NCBI RefSeq assembly: GCF_024746835.1
Contig: NZ_CP080531.1
Span: forward strand, 1,426,001-1,490,000
Direction: 5' to 3'
Length of the DNA stretch: 64,000 nucleotides
Source of the DNA: Mesorhizobium sp. AR02
GTDB taxonomy: Bacteria; Pseudomonadota; Alphaproteobacteria; Rhizobiales; Rhizobiaceae
Made by a program: the position numbers and the translations under genes. The notes under the pieces were generated by a model. It saw nothing but the letters and a program-made list of their open reading frames with translations, was not told where the DNA came from and did not search any database. Below, piece by piece: positions 36,789 to 47,456 of the stretch. The number at the start of each line of letters is the position of its first letter. Position 1 is the stretch's first letter.

Positions 36789-38066
36789 ATGAACTACCAG
36801 CGGTTCTTCGAAGAAGCGATCGACCAGCTCCATGCGGAGCGTCGCTATCGTGTCTTCGCCGACCTCGAGCGCATCGCGGGCAAGTTTCCGCGCGCCATCT
36901 GGCGCTCCAACGGCCGCGCCGAGGAAATCACCGTCTGGTGCTCCAACGATTATCTCGGCATGGGCCAGCATCCCGATGTCATCGCCGCGTTCCAGAACGC
37001 GGCCGGCAAGATGGGTTCGGGCGCCGGCGGCACCCGCAACATTTCCGGCACTTCCAACCCGCTGGTCGAGCTCGAGCATGAGCTTGCCGACCTGCACGGC
37101 AAGGACGCGGCTTTGGTCTTCACTTCCGGCTTCGTCTCCAACGAAGCCTCGATTTCGACCATTGCGCGGCTTTTGCCCAACTGCCTGATCATCTCGGACG
37201 AACTGAACCACGCCTCGATGATCGAGGGCGTGCGGCGCTCGGGCGCCGAGAAGAAAATCTTCCGGCACAATGACGTCGCGCATCTGGAAAGCCTGTTGCA
37301 GGCGGCGGGGCGCGAGCGCGCGAAGCTGATCGTCTTCGAAAGCGTCTATTCGATGGACGGCGACATCGCGCCGATCAGAGAGATCGTCGAACTCGCCGAG
37401 CGCCACAACGCCATGACCTATATCGACGAGGTCCATGCCGTCGGCATGTACGGACCGCGCGGCGGCGGCATCACCGAACGCGAGGGTCTGGCCGACCGCA
37501 TCGATATCATCGAAGGCACGCTCGCCAAGGCGTTCGGCACGCTGGGCGGCTACATCACCGGCACCAGTGCGGTGATCGACGCGGTGCGCTCCTATGCACC
37601 GGGCTTCATCTTCACCACGGCGCTGCCGCCGGCGATTGCGGCCGCGGCGACGACGTCGATCCGCCATCTCAAGCGCTCGCAGGCCGAGCGTGACGCGCAG
37701 CAGCAGCAGGCGAGCCGAACCAAGCAGATCCTGTCGGCCGCCGGCCTGCCGGTGATGGAATCGCCGACCCACATCGTGCCGCTGCTGGTGGGGGACCCCG
37801 AGCTCTGCAAGATGGCCAGCGACCGCCTGCTTGGCGTTCACGGCATCTACATCCAGCCGATCAACTACCCGACCGTGCCGCGTGGCACCGAACGGCTGCG
37901 TATCACGCCGACGCCGTTCCATTCCGACACGCTGATCGCGGGACTGCAGGACGCACTGGTCGAGACCTGGGATGCACTCGGCATTCCCTACGGCTCCGCC
38001 GGCCGGCCCACTGTCGCGAAGAGCGATCGGATCGTTCCCCTGCTGGTGCCCAAGTCGGGCGGGTGA
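36789..38066 (+). CDS. hemA: 5-aminolevulinate synthase
   Basis: First enzyme of the C4 haem pathway: condenses glycine with succinyl-CoA; 425 aa. The N-terminal [20 protein letters not shown] is typical of alphaproteobacterial ALAS. Glycine-rich [24 protein letters not shown] and the PLP lysine in [11 protein letters not shown] are all present. It is monocistronic, with a 272-bp upstream region in which I saw no clear FnrN/FixK box, and it is closed by a good terminator at 38094-38130. Confidence 0.97.
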   Translation: MNYQRFFEEAIDQLHAERRYRVFADLERIAGKFPRAIWRSNGRAEEITVWCSNDYLGMGQHPDVIAAFQNAAGKMGSGAGGTRNISGTSNPLVELEHELADLHGKDAALVFTSGFVSNEASISTIARLLPNCLIISDELNHASMIEGVRRSGAEKKIFRHNDVAHLESLLQAAGRERAKLIVFESVYSMDGDIAPIREIVELAERHNAMTYIDEVHAVGMYGPRGGGITEREGLADRIDIIEGTLAKAFGTLGGYITGTSAVIDAVRSYAPGFIFTTALPPAIAAAATTSIRHLKRSQAERDAQQQQASRTKQILSAAGLPVMESPTHIVPLLVGDPELCKMASDRLLGVHGIYIQPINYPTVPRGTERLRITPTPFHSDTLIAGLQDALVETWDALGIPYGSAGRPTVAKSDRIVPLLVPKSGG

Positions 38067-38093
38067 GTCAGGGGCTGAGCCCGTTTTGAAACT

Positions 38094-38130
38094 CTGCTCC
38101 GACGGCCATCTGGCTCGCCGGAGCAGTTTT
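38094..38130 (+). terminator. Rho-independent terminator of hemA
   Basis: CTGCTCCG (38094-38101) pairs with CGGAGCAG (38119-38126), with partial pairing inside, and is followed by TTTT. It lies 27 bp after the hemA stop. Confidence 0.75.
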
Positions 38131-38152
38131 CCATTCGGACTTCGTTAGCGGC

Positions 38153-39319
38153 TCAAACAGTCTTCATCCACTTTGCCAGCCGGTGCGCGGCTTCCTCGAG
38201 CTGGTCGAGGCGGCGGTGGAAGCACAGCCTGAGGAAGGCTTCGCCGCCGGGACCGAAGGCGGTGCCGGGCGCCAGGCCGACATTGGCCTTGTCGACGATG
38301 TCGAAGGCCGCCGTGCGGGAATCGGTGATGCCGTCGACGGTGAAGAACAGATAGAAGGCGCCCTGCGGCACGGTAAACCGGGCGCGGCCGGTGGCGCCGA
38401 GAATGCCGCAGACCAGGTCGCGCGCTTTCCTCGCCCGCTCCACCTGTTCGGCGACAAACCCATCGCCCTCGTCCAGGGCTGCGACCGCGCCGCGCTGCAT
38501 GAACTGGGCAACGCCGGAATTCGAATACTGGATCAGGTTCTCGAACACCTGCTGCAGGCTCGGATGCGTCTTGATCCAGCCGACACGCCAGCCGGTCATC
38601 GCCCAATTCTTGGAGAACGAGTTGACGAACAGGATGCGGTCTTCCTCCGTGGCGATGTCGAGGAAGGACGGCGCGCGGCCATGGCCGTAGTGGAACAGCG
38701 AATAGATCTCGTCGGCAATGATCCAGACATTCTTGGCGCGCGCGAGATCGAGGATCGCCTGCAATGTCTCGTGATCGGCGGTCCAGCCTGTCGGGTTAGA
38801 CGGCGTGTTGATGAACAGCGCCTTGGTGCGCGGCGTGATCGCCGCGGCGATCTTCTCGACGTCGCAGGACCAGCCATTGCCGGAATGATCGAGCGTGACC
38901 GCCACCGGAACAGCTCCCGACAGGGCGGCGGCGGCGTCGAAATTCGGCCAGGCCGGTGACAGATAGATCACCTCGTCGCCAGCACCGGCGAGAGCGGTCA
39001 GCGACATCTGGATGGCATGCATGCCCGACCCAGTGACGATGAATTGCTCCTCCGGGAAGGTCTTGCCGAAATGCCTGGCGTAGTAGCGTGACAGCGCCTG
39101 CCTCAGATCGGGAATGCCCCTCTGCCAGGTGTAGAACGTCTCGCCGCCGGCCAGCGCCTTAGACGCGGCATCGGTGATGAAGGCCGGCGTCGGCAGGTCA
39201 CCCTCACCAGCCCAGAGCGGGATCAGACCGTCACGCAGGCGGCCGTAATTGACGACGGCGACAATGCCGCTTTCCGGTGCGGCACGGGCTTCGGCGCGAA
39301 AGCTGTCGATCAGGCTCAT
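38153..39319 (-). CDS. Class I/II pyridoxal-phosphate aminotransferase
   Basis: A 388-aa fold-type I aminotransferase. Landmarks are TGSGMHAIQMSLTAL (PLP phosphate loop), NTPSNPTGW, IIADEIYSLFHY and the Schiff-base lysine in NSFSKNWAMTGWRVGW; the carboxylate-binding Arg is in FLRLCFHR. The ATG at 39319 fits the family N-terminus (MSLIDSFRAEARAAPESGIV). The amino donor and acceptor cannot be inferred. It lies downstream of mscL, separated by a terminator, so it should be transcribed on its own. Confidence 0.88.
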   Translation of the reverse strand: MSLIDSFRAEARAAPESGIVAVVNYGRLRDGLIPLWAGEGDLPTPAFITDAASKALAGGETFYTWQRGIPDLRQALSRYYARHFGKTFPEEQFIVTGSGMHAIQMSLTALAGAGDEVIYLSPAWPNFDAAAALSGAVPVAVTLDHSGNGWSCDVEKIAAAITPRTKALFINTPSNPTGWTADHETLQAILDLARAKNVWIIADEIYSLFHYGHGRAPSFLDIATEEDRILFVNSFSKNWAMTGWRVGWIKTHPSLQQVFENLIQYSNSGVAQFMQRGAVAALDEGDGFVAEQVERARKARDLVCGILGATGRARFTVPQGAFYLFFTVDGITDSRTAAFDIVDKANVGLAPGTAFGPGGEAFLRLCFHRRLDQLEEAAHRLAKWMKTV

Positions 39320-39372
39320 GTACAAATCCGTTTTCCCTTGGTGTTGCCGCTCTTTACCAGATGCGAGAACAG

Positions 39373-39402
39373 AAAACCCCGGCCGTGAGCGACCGGGGTT
39401 TT
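39373..39402 (-). terminator. Terminator of mscL
   Basis: AAAACCCCGG (39373-39382) and CCGGGGTTTT (39393-39402) form a 10-bp stem with A- and T-runs at its base, so it can work in both directions. It lies 22 bp after the mscL stop. Confidence 0.8.
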
Positions 39403-39424
39403 GGTCCAGCAAAGGCTGGCTGAA

Positions 39425-39847
39425 TTATCGCTTGGCGAGCAGATCGCGGATTTCGGTGAGCAGCGCGACATCGGCGGGGGGCGGTGCGGCGGGTGCCGCA
39501 GGCTTCTCGCGCTCGAGCTTCTTACGCAGATTGTTCACGGCCTTGACCATCAGGAAGATGATGAAGGCGAGGATGAGGAAGTTCAGCACCGCGGTGATGA
39601 AGCTGCCATAGGCGAGGACGGCGCCGTGCGCCTTGGCATCAACCAGCGTCGTGGCCTTGTTGTCCAAGGACAGAGGCAGGAAATAATTGTTGAAATCCAG
39701 TCCGCCGAAAATCGCACCAACGATCGGCATGATGACGTCGTCGACCAGCGACTTGACGATAGTGCCAAAGGAAGCGCCGATGATGACGCCGACCGCAAGG
39801 TCCATCACATTGCCTTTGGAAATGAATTCCTGGAATTCTTTCAGCAT
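39425..39847 (-). CDS. mscL: Large-conductance mechanosensitive channel
   Basis: Inner-membrane emergency-release channel opened by membrane tension, 140 aa. The sequence begins [20 protein letters not shown], the signature of the family's N-terminal amphipathic helix and first transmembrane helix. The second hydrophobic segment is [20 protein letters not shown], and the C-terminal helix includes EIRDLLAKR after a Pro/Ala-rich linker. AAGGAGGG is 5 bases before the ATG at 39847. Confidence 0.97.
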   Translation of the reverse strand: MLKEFQEFISKGNVMDLAVGVIIGASFGTIVKSLVDDVIMPIVGAIFGGLDFNNYFLPLSLDNKATTLVDAKAHGAVLAYGSFITAVLNFLILAFIIFLMVKAVNNLRKKLEREKPAAPAAPPPADVALLTEIRDLLAKR

Positions 39848-40113
39848 TCGACCCTCCTTGCCATGACCGGCCGCGCTGCCGCTCCGTCCTTGCGTCGTCG
39901 ACCTGAAGGCAAGATAACAAAAACCTGCAGTTGCAACATGGGCAAAAAGGGGAAAACAACCGCTTTCTCCTTCCGTTACGGTACCTTGGGCGGCACCCAG
40001 GCTTGCTCTGCACCCGAGATCATGCTGCCAAAGCCGCAATGGACTCCAGCGCCAAGCTGTGATTGCGTTCGGACAAGCCGGATAAAAAGACGGCAAAGGA
40101 GGAAATTCCAGGC

Positions 40114-43100
40114 GTGCAGGGCTTGTTCATCGTCATCATTGCGATCGCCTATGTGACGCTGCTGTTCGCCATCGCCAGCCTGGGCGATCGCCGATCGGCC
40201 ATCTCGGGGCCGGGTCGGGCACGGCCCTTCATCTACGCGCTCAGCCTGGCCATCTACTGCACCTCCTGGACCTTCTTCGGCTCGGTAGGGCTGTCCTCCG
40301 AACGCGGCCTCGAATTCCTCGGCATCTATACCGGCCCGGTGCTGGTGTTCGTGTTCGGTTTCCCGCTGCTCAACCGTATCGTGCGGCTGGCCAAGACGGA
40401 GAAGATCACCTCGATCGCCGACTTCCTCGGCGCGCGTTACGGCAAGAGCTTCACCGTCGCCGCGATCGCCACGCTGATCGCCACCATCGGCGCGGTGCCC
40501 TATATCGCGTTGCAGCTGAAGGCGATATCGGGTTCGGTCAGCCTGATGGTCGAGCATTATACGGGATCGCCGCCCTCCTTCGATCCGTTCGTCAGCGACA
40601 TCTCGCTGGTCGTCGCCATGCTGCTGGCGCTGTTTGCGGTGCTGTTCGGCACCCGCCATGCCGATGCCACCGAACATCAGGACGGGCTGGTGCTGGCGGT
40701 GGCGGTCGAAACCGTAGTCAAGCTCGCCGCTTTCCTGGCGATCGGCCTGATGGTCACTTTCCTGATCTTCGGCGGCCCGGGCGACATGTTCGCAAAGCTG
40801 GCTGAGAATGGGCAGGTGCGTCAGGCGATGGGCTACAACACCTCGCTTGCCACCTGGCTGGTGCTGACGGGCCTCAGCGGCTGTGCCGTCATCATGCTGC
40901 CACGTCAGTTCTACGTCACCATCGTCGAGAACCGCGGCGAGGCCGAACTGCGCACCGCGACCTGGGTGTTTCCGCTCTACCTCGTGGCGATCAACCTGTT
41001 CGTGCTGCCGATCGCCTTTGCCGGCCTGTCGCTGGTCGGCACCGGCACCAGCAGCGATCTCTACGTGCTGTCGCTGCCCCTGTTCAGCGGCCATGACGTG
41101 CTCGCCATGGCGGCCTTCATCGGCGGGCTGTCGGCGGCAACGGCCATGGTGATCGTCGAAAGCGTGGCGCTGTCGATCATGATCTCCAACGACCTCGTCA
41201 TCCCGTTGTTCGTGCGCCGCCTGCTCAAGACCTCGACCTCCGAGAACGAGGACTGGTCGACGCTGATCCTCAATGTGCGGCGCGGGGCGATCTTCATCCT
41301 GTTGTTCATCGCCTTCCTCTACTATCGCGAGAGCACCAACAGCGCGCGGCTGTCTTCGATCGGCCTGATGTCGTTTGCGGCCATCGCGCAGTTCGCACCG
41401 GCGCTGATCGGCGGGCTGATCTGGCGCGGCGCCAATGGCAGGGGTGCCGCACTCGGCATGATCGTCGGCATCATCGTCTGGGGCTACACGCTGCTGTTTC
41501 CATCGCTTGCCTCCCCCGACACCGGCATCCTTGTGCACGGGCTGTTCGGCTTCGAGGCGCTGCGGCCGCAAGCGCTGTTCGGCACCGTGGCCGAACCGCT
41601 GAACCACGGCGTGTTGTGGAGCCTGTCGATCAACACGCTGTTTTTCGTCCTTGGCTCGCTGTCGCGCGCATCGGTGCCGCTGGAGCGCATCCAGGCGTCG
41701 ATCTTCGTGCCAAGGGATGCCGGCCCGATGCCGAGCCTGCGCCGCTTCCGCACCGCCATCACCGTCAACGACCTCAAGGACACGATCGCACGCTACCTCG
41801 GCGTCGAGCGCACCGAGCGCTCTTTCCAGTCGTTCGAGAAGACCAACGGCACCTCGCTTCATGGCAAGGAGCAAGCGAGCATGGACGTCATCCGCTTCTC
41901 CGAGCAGCTTTTGGCCAGCGCCGTCGGCTCCTCCTCGGCGCGGCTGATCCTGTCGCTGCTGTTCCGGCGTCATGACCGCGAATCCCGCGATGCCTTCCGC
42001 CTGCTCGACGACGCCACCGAGGCGCTGCAGCACAACCGCGACCTCCTGCAGATCGCGCTCGACCAGATGGAACAGGGCATCACCGTCTTCGACCGCGATT
42101 TCCGCCTGATCTGCTGGAACCGCCAGTACCGGGCGCTGTTCGACCTGCCCGACGAGATGGGCCAGGTCGGCGTCTCGCTCGACCAGATCCTGCGTCATCT
42201 TGCCGAGCGCGGCGACATCCCGGCCGACCAGCGCGTGACGATGCTCAACCGGCTGACCAGCTTCGTCAGCCCCTGGCAGATGGAGCTGAAGACCAGCGGT
42301 CGCATCCTGGAGCTGCGCTCCGATCCGATGCCGGATGGCGGCATCGTCGCCACCTATGCCGACATTTCCGGGCGCGTCGAACAAGATCTGGCGCTGAAGC
42401 GCGCCAATGAATCGCTGGAACAGCGGGTCAAGACCCGCACCATCGAACTGACCCGCGTCAATGAGGAACTGGCGCAGGCGCAGATGCTGGCCGAGGAGGC
42501 CAATCTTGGCAAGACGCGCTTCCTTGCCGCCGCCGGCCACGACATCCTGCAGCCCTTGAACGCCGCCCGGCTCTATTGCTCCTCGCTGATCGAGAAGGCC
42601 GGTAAGGGGCCAGCCGGCAAGGCGGCGATCAACATCGAATCCTCGCTGGAATCGGTCGAGACCATCTTGGGCGCCGTGCTCGACATCTCCCGCCTCGACG
42701 CCGGCGCGATGAAGCCGGACGATACCGCCTTCAACCTCGACGGATTGCTGCGCCAGATCGGCAATGATTTTCGGCCAATGGCAGCCGAAAAGAAGCTCGG
42801 GCTGACCATCATGGCCTCGTCGCTCACCGTGATAACCGACCGCAATTTGTTGCGCCGCCTGATCCAGAACCTGGTCTCCAACGCGATTAAGTATACCCGC
42901 CAGGGCCGCATCCTGGTCGGCGTGCGGCGGCGCGGCGAACTGGCGGAAATCCAGGTGATCGACACCGGCATCGGCATCGCCGGCGACAAGCTGAACACGG
43001 TCTTCCATGAGTTCACCCGGCTGGACGAAGGCGCGCGGGAAGCCGAGGGCCTCGGCCTCGGCCTCTCCATCGTCGACCGCATCGCTCGCGTGCTCAGGCT

Positions 43101-43602
43101 CGAAATCCGCATCTTCTCCAATCCGGGCAAGGGCACGCGCTTCTCGGTCATCCTGCCCGTCGCGGCGGTGCAGGAGCCGCGACGCGAGGTCGAAACCAAG
43201 GCTCCCGCCCGTGCCGCGGCTTCGCTGGCCGGGCTGCATGTGCTCTGTATCGACAACGACGCCCGCATCCTTGAAGGCATGCGGCTCTTGCTTGAGGGCT
43301 GGGGATGCAACGTCGATACGGTGTCCGGCTCACGGGATCTGCAGAGCGCCGCGCTACACCGCCCGGACATCGTGCTTGCCGACTATCATCTCGACGGCGA
43401 AACCGGTCTCGACATCATCGCCCGGCTGCGTGCGACCCATGGCGACGACCTGCCGGCCGTGCTGGTCACCGCCGACCGCTCCAACGAGGTGCGGGCGGCG
43501 GCAGGCGGGCTCGAGATTCCGGTGATCAACAAGCCGCTGAAACCGGCGGTGCTGCGCTCGATGATGGCCAGGGTCAGGCCGCTGGCATCGGCGGCAGAGT
43601 GA
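40114..43602 (+). CDS. Hybrid histidine kinase with sodium/solute-symporter sensor domain
   Basis: A protein of about 1,162 aa. The N-terminal ~550 residues form a polytopic domain of the sodium:solute symporter (SSS) family with about 13 hydrophobic segments. A PAS-like domain ([20 protein letters not shown]) and a coiled linker follow, then the phosphoacceptor HisKA motif [20 protein letters not shown]. An ATPase domain ([25 protein letters not shown]) and a C-terminal receiver ([16 protein letters not shown]) complete it. This is the NahK/ErcS'-like architecture, coupling solute sensing or transport to phosphorelay. I prefer the GTG at 40114, after AAGGAGG; the frame is open from TTG 40063. 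No cognate regulator is adjacent. Confidence 0.9.
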   Translation: MQGLFIVIIAIAYVTLLFAIASLGDRRSAISGPGRARPFIYALSLAIYCTSWTFFGSVGLSSERGLEFLGIYTGPVLVFVFGFPLLNRIVRLAKTEKITSIADFLGARYGKSFTVAAIATLIATIGAVPYIALQLKAISGSVSLMVEHYTGSPPSFDPFVSDISLVVAMLLALFAVLFGTRHADATEHQDGLVLAVAVETVVKLAAFLAIGLMVTFLIFGGPGDMFAKLAENGQVRQAMGYNTSLATWLVLTGLSGCAVIMLPRQFYVTIVENRGEAELRTATWVFPLYLVAINLFVLPIAFAGLSLVGTGTSSDLYVLSLPLFSGHDVLAMAAFIGGLSAATAMVIVESVALSIMISNDLVIPLFVRRLLKTSTSENEDWSTLILNVRRGAIFILLFIAFLYYRESTNSARLSSIGLMSFAAIAQFAPALIGGLIWRGANGRGAALGMIVGIIVWGYTLLFPSLASPDTGILVHGLFGFEALRPQALFGTVAEPLNHGVLWSLSINTLFFVLGSLSRASVPLERIQASIFVPRDAGPMPSLRRFRTAITVNDLKDTIARYLGVERTERSFQSFEKTNGTSLHGKEQASMDVIRFSEQLLASAVGSSSARLILSLLFRRHDRESRDAFRLLDDATEALQHNRDLLQIALDQMEQGITVFDRDFRLICWNRQYRALFDLPDEMGQVGVSLDQILRHLAERGDIPADQRVTMLNRLTSFVSPWQMELKTSGRILELRSDPMPDGGIVATYADISGRVEQDLALKRANESLEQRVKTRTIELTRVNEELAQAQMLAEEANLGKTRFLAAAGHDILQPLNAARLYCSSLIEKAGKGPAGKAAINIESSLESVETILGAVLDISRLDAGAMKPDDTAFNLDGLLRQIGNDFRPMAAEKKLGLTIMASSLTVITDRNLLRRLIQNLVSNAIKYTRQGRILVGVRRRGELAEIQVIDTGIGIAGDKLNTVFHEFTRLDEGAREAEGLGLGLSIVDRIARVLRLEIRIFSNPGKGTRFSVILPVAAVQEPRREVETKAPARAAASLAGLHVLCIDNDARILEGMRLLLEGWGCNVDTVSGSRDLQSAALHRPDIVLADYHLDGETGLDIIARLRATHGDDLPAVLVTADRSNEVRAAAGGLEIPVINKPLKPAVLRSMMARVRPLASAAE

Positions 43603-43636
43603 CGCCAAAGGGGCGGGCCGGACAGAGCCGGCGATC

Positions 43637-44272
43637 TCAGCTCCTGTGCCCTAGACTTTCGAGGTAAGCGCAGAACATGTCGGCCATGGCGTCGGCATAG
43701 GTTTCGATCTCGGCCGGTGTTCTCGGACTTCCCGAAAAGTCCTTTCCCACCGCGCTGAGTGTGGCGATGATCAGCTCGCCCGTCAGGGCACGAACAGTGT
43801 CCGTGACCTCAGGCAACTCCTCCCTCAGGAATATCTGGACGGTATGTTCGCCCGACGCCCTTGCCTCGTGAGCCTCGGGCGCGTCGCGATAAAGCGGTGC
43901 GGCGTCATTGAGTGCTACGCGCACCGCAGCCTCTTCGCACTCCGAGCGGATGAAGGCGTGGACAAGGCCACGCAACCGTTCAAGAGGCGGGCGTTGGTCG
44001 TCCTCGAGTATGGTGCGCAGCAGGCCACCTGTCTGCCGCCATTCATCGCTCTGCAGCCTGAACAGGAGTGCCGCCTTGTTGGGGAAATACTGGTAAAGCG
44101 AGCCGACGCTGACCCCTGCCTTTTCCGCCACCCGCGTGGTGGTGAAACGCTGCGCGCCTTCGCTCGCCAAAACCTGAACAGCAGCTTCCAAAATCGCCGC
44201 GACAAGGTCCGTGGCGCGAGCCTGTTTGGGCTGTTTTCGTGAGGAAATCGAAGGGCTTGAGCGTCCGGTCAT
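43637..44272 (-). CDS. TetR-family transcriptional regulator
   Basis: Repressor-type regulator, 211 aa from the ATG at 44272 (longer open frame upstream has no support). The helix-turn-helix is TTTRVAEKAGVSVGSLYQYF followed by PNKAALL, the TetR signature. The ligand domain (LRGLVHAFIRSECEEAAVRV onward) is of unknown specificity. It is divergent from the O-methyltransferase gene with a 94-bp shared promoter region, so it probably controls that gene and itself. Confidence 0.9.
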   Translation of the reverse strand: MTGRSSPSISSRKQPKQARATDLVAAILEAAVQVLASEGAQRFTTTRVAEKAGVSVGSLYQYFPNKAALLFRLQSDEWRQTGGLLRTILEDDQRPPLERLRGLVHAFIRSECEEAAVRVALNDAAPLYRDAPEAHEARASGEHTVQIFLREELPEVTDTVRALTGELIIATLSAVGKDFSGSPRTPAEIETYADAMADMFCAYLESLGHRS

Positions 44273-44366
44273 GTCTCGGCTCGGCAATGCGAATTGGAAA
44301 CCTGAAGGATTATTCGTATTTTTCAACACAACACAAGAACGCCGCCATTTTCGACCGGAGACTTTC

Positions 44367-45023
44367 ATGACGACGCTGACCGACGCCCCGCTGGCACCCC
44401 TGCTGGCCCGCCTGTTCAAAGAAGCCAATGCCGCGACCAGCCCGGCGGTGGCTGCGCTCTCACACGAGGAGCGGACGCGCCTGCTCAAGAGCAAGACCGA
44501 ATATGTCGACTTCTACGGACGGCTGAAGGATCTCTGGCTGGCGATCTCGCCCGAGACCGGCACGCTGCTCTACATGCTGGCGCGCAGCAGCGGCGCGCGC
44601 ATCATCATCGAGTTTGGCACCTCGTTCGGCATCTCGACGCTCTATCTTGCGGCAGCACTCAGGGACAATGGCGGTGGCCGCCTGATCACCACCGAATTCG
44701 AACCGTCCAAGGTGATACGCGCCAAGGCCAATCTGACCGAGGGCGGCCTCATCGACCTGGTGGAGGTCCGAGAAGGCGACGCGCTGCAGACACTGAACGC
44801 CGACCTGCCGGAGACGATCGACCTGTTGCTGCTCGACGGCGCCAAGGCGATCTATCCGGAGATCCTCAGCCTGGTCGAGAGCCGCTTGAGGCCAGGCGCA
44901 CTGATCATTGCCGACAACGCCGATTTCTCGCCCGAATATCTGGAACGGGTGCGTTCGCCGGCATCGGGCTACATCTCCACGCCCTTCGGCGACGACGTTG
45001 AACTGTCCGTGCGGCTCGGCTGA
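44367..45023 (+). CDS. SAM-dependent O-methyltransferase
   Basis: A 218-aa class I methyltransferase of the predicted O-methyltransferase (caffeoyl-CoA OMT-like) group. Motif I is IIIEFGTSFGISTLYLAAAL; the acidic residue after strand 2 is in ITTEFEPSKVIRAKANL; the metal-site-like segment is IDLLLLDGAK, and ALIIADNADF follows. The ATG at 44367 closes a short spacing after CGGAG. Divergence from a TetR regulator suggests induction by a small molecule that it then methylates. Confidence 0.85.
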   Translation: MTTLTDAPLAPLLARLFKEANAATSPAVAALSHEERTRLLKSKTEYVDFYGRLKDLWLAISPETGTLLYMLARSSGARIIIEFGTSFGISTLYLAAALRDNGGGRLITTEFEPSKVIRAKANLTEGGLIDLVEVREGDALQTLNADLPETIDLLLLDGAKAIYPEILSLVESRLRPGALIIADNADFSPEYLERVRSPASGYISTPFGDDVELSVRLG

Positions 45024-45166
45024 AGCCGGTCCCATCGCCGCATGGGATTCAACCACGCGGCTCAAACCTCCATGTCGCTCCAGGGCGGCCGTAGGCGTTT
45101 ACGTCAACCAACGCGCAATCTTCCGGGCCGTCGACGACAGTCGGGCCTCCATGCGCAGGTGACGTC

Positions 45167-46407
45167 ATGATCAAAACACTCCTTTCCTCCTGGCGCGCTG
45201 CCCCGCGCCCAGCCCTGTTGGGACTTCTGCGCATTGATGCCTTTCTTTCCGCTCTGGGCGAGCAGCGAGGCCGGCATTCCTGTCGGCGCGATCGGCCTGC
45301 TGTTCGGCTGCTATGCCGGCGGCGAGCTTCTGGCAGCGCCGCTGATCGGCGGCATCGCTGACCGCGTCGGCCGGCGGCCGGTGTTGATTGCCTCGTCTAT
45401 CGGCGTCGGGGCCGGTTTCCTGACCCTGTTCTTCGTGCATGGCGTCGCCGTTACCGCAATCGTGCTGCTGTTGACCGGCATGTGCGAGTCGGTGCTTCAC
45501 CCGACGATCCTGACCGCGATCGCCGATGTGACCGCGCCATCCGCCCATCCCCGCTGGTTCAGCCTGGCGCGCGTGAGTTCAAGCGCCGGGCAGATTCTCG
45601 GGCCGGCTTGCGGTGCCCTGCTGGCGCTGTTGTCGCTGCGCAGCGTTTCTTGCCGGCGGTTCCATGCTTGTGCTGGGCGGCATCGTGATGCTCTTCGCCC
45701 TCAACGAGACGATCGGCGTCGGCCGCACCACCGGCGATGATCGCCATGACGGTGAGGACGATGAAGAGGAGGAAGGCCTGTCCGCGCTGCTGCCGGCGTT
45801 CCGCGACGGCCGGTTGGCGAAGCTGCTGCTCTGGGTCGTGCTGTTCGAGGTCGCCGGCAACTGGATCGAGGCGGTGATCCCGCTCTACGCGCATGACGCC
45901 GGGACGCTGACACCGTCAGGCGTCGGCGCGCTGTTCGCCTATGCCGCCGCGCTGACGGTCGGCCTGCAGATGCTGGTCAGCCGCATGGTCGAGGCACGGT
46001 CCGCCCTGTGGCTGACGGTCGGTGCCGGCCTTGCGACGATACTCGCCTTCGCGCTGCTGGCCGCCTCGCCCGCGATGCTGACGCTGATTGGAGCGGTCAG
46101 CCTGTGCTCGATCGCGCAGATGCTGGTCGGGCCGCTGGTGCCGACCGCCGTCAATGCGCTGGCGCCTCCGGCACGACGCGCCTCCTACATGGCGGCTTCG
46201 TCGGTGGCGGTCGACCTCAAGGATTCGCTCGGGCCATCGATCGGTACGGCGCTTTACGCGCTGGCACCGCGCCTGCCCTGGATCGCCGGCATACCGCTGG
46301 TGGCGATCGCCTCGCTCGGCCTTGGCGCCGCCATCGGCCGGGCGCGGCGGCCTTCGCCCACCGAGGGTGCTACTTCCGAGCAAGTGCCGGCAGCGGCTCG
46401 GCTCTAG
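45167..46407 (+). pseudogene. Frameshifted MFS transporter
   Basis: The parts of a ~410-aa major facilitator transporter lie in three frames. From the ATG at 45167 the frame runs MIKTLLSSWRAAPRPALLGL and breaks near 45218-45228, beside a GGG run. The second part (ALMPFFPLWASSEAGIPVGA, then GGIADRVGRRPVLIASS, the loop 2-3 motif of the family) continues to LLALLSLR and breaks near 45645. The third (AFLAGGSMLVLGGIVMLFAL to the stop at 46407) contains an acidic DDRHDGEDDEEEEG loop between the halves. Two breaks suggest a decayed gene, although sequence errors are possible. Its end overlaps the convergent lysR gene by 4 bp. Confidence 0.7.
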
Positions 46408-47312
46408 GTCAGGCTGTCGGTCATTTGCGAGTTGCGGAACCGGGGCCGCGGGGCATTGGCCGTTGCCGGCGGACGATGCTCGCGAAAGGCCATTGCCAGC
46501 GTTCGTAGCGCCTCGCGGGACTTGGCGTCCGACAATGTCGAGAGCAGCACAATCTCGGAAGTTGGCAGCGCCGGCAGCCCAAACTTCCGGCTGACCTCGA
46601 CCGTACCGGGCGGAGCAAGCCGGCAGGAAAAGACCGAGGCCGCGAGGCCGGCCGAGACCGCTTCGGCGACGGCGAAGGAGCCGCAGCCAAGGAAAACCTC
46701 CGTCCACGGTATGCCCACGGCATCGAGCGCGCGTGTGGCGATGTTGCGGATGCCACAGGATGGCGATGACGCAGCGAGGCGCAGCGGCTCGTCGGCCCGG
46801 TAGACGAAGTCCAGGGCCGCGTACCAGCCGAAATGCTCTGGCGCCAGCACCTCGCCGTCGCGGCGGTCGTCCTCGCGGCGGATGATCGCGGCATCGATCT
46901 CGCCGCGATCGAAGGCGTCGAGCAGGTCGCGGGAATCGTCGAGCCGCACCTCGATGGTGAGCGCCGGGTCATGAGCATTGAGCCGCGCCAGCAATGTCGG
47001 GACCTCCGCGCCGCCGACATGGGTGGCGATGCCGAGCGCGAAGCGGCGGCGAACCGAAGACAGGCTGGCGATGGCGCGGTCGTGCGCGGCGAGGAAGTCG
47101 CGGGCCGGCTGGAGAAACACGGCGCCACGCGCCGAGAGGCGGACCAACCGCGGCGTCCGCTCGATCAGTTTCTCTCCAACCCGGTCCTCCAGCCGCTTCA
47201 GCTTGACGCTGATCGCGCCTTGCGTGCTGCCTAGCGCGTCGGCCGCGCGGGTAAAGCTTTGCAAATCGGCGATGGCCACGAACGCCTTCACGGCCTCTAC
47301 GTCCAGCGTCAT
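46404..47312 (-). CDS. LysR-family transcriptional regulator
   Basis: A 302-aa regulator. The N-terminal helix-turn-helix is SFTRAADALGSTQGAISVKL followed by KRLEDRVGEKLIER, typical of the family. The effector domain begins near residue 90 (RFALGIATHVGGAEVPTLLA). It is divergent from the DHA2-type exporter at 47457 with 144 bp between, so that exporter is its likely target. The C-terminus is somewhat long (HRPPATANAPRPRFRNSQ). Confidence 0.9.
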   Translation of the reverse strand: MTLDVEAVKAFVAIADLQSFTRAADALGSTQGAISVKLKRLEDRVGEKLIERTPRLVRLSARGAVFLQPARDFLAAHDRAIASLSSVRRRFALGIATHVGGAEVPTLLARLNAHDPALTIEVRLDDSRDLLDAFDRGEIDAAIIRREDDRRDGEVLAPEHFGWYAALDFVYRADEPLRLAASSPSCGIRNIATRALDAVGIPWTEVFLGCGSFAVAEAVSAGLAASVFSCRLAPPGTVEVSRKFGLPALPTSEIVLLSTLSDAKSREALRTLAMAFREHRPPATANAPRPRFRNSQMTDSLT

Positions 47313-47456
47313 GTCAGCTATCCGCAGTTGTTGTCACTGAAATAGCCAACCATGCAATTCCAAAATGATCAAGCCTCGCCTACCTTGGCCACATCAGCAC
47401 CAGCGAGCCGCCCTTGCGAACCTGCCGGTAGCCGTCACAGCTCGAAAGGTTGAATC

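Noticed and set aside
39976..43239. Very long open frame (over 1,000 codons) on the minus strand opposite the hybrid kinase
   Set aside because: It mirrors a clearly conserved kinase gene. The translation is rich in His, Arg, Asp and Gln with no domain or start signal, typical of antisense frames in high-GC DNA.
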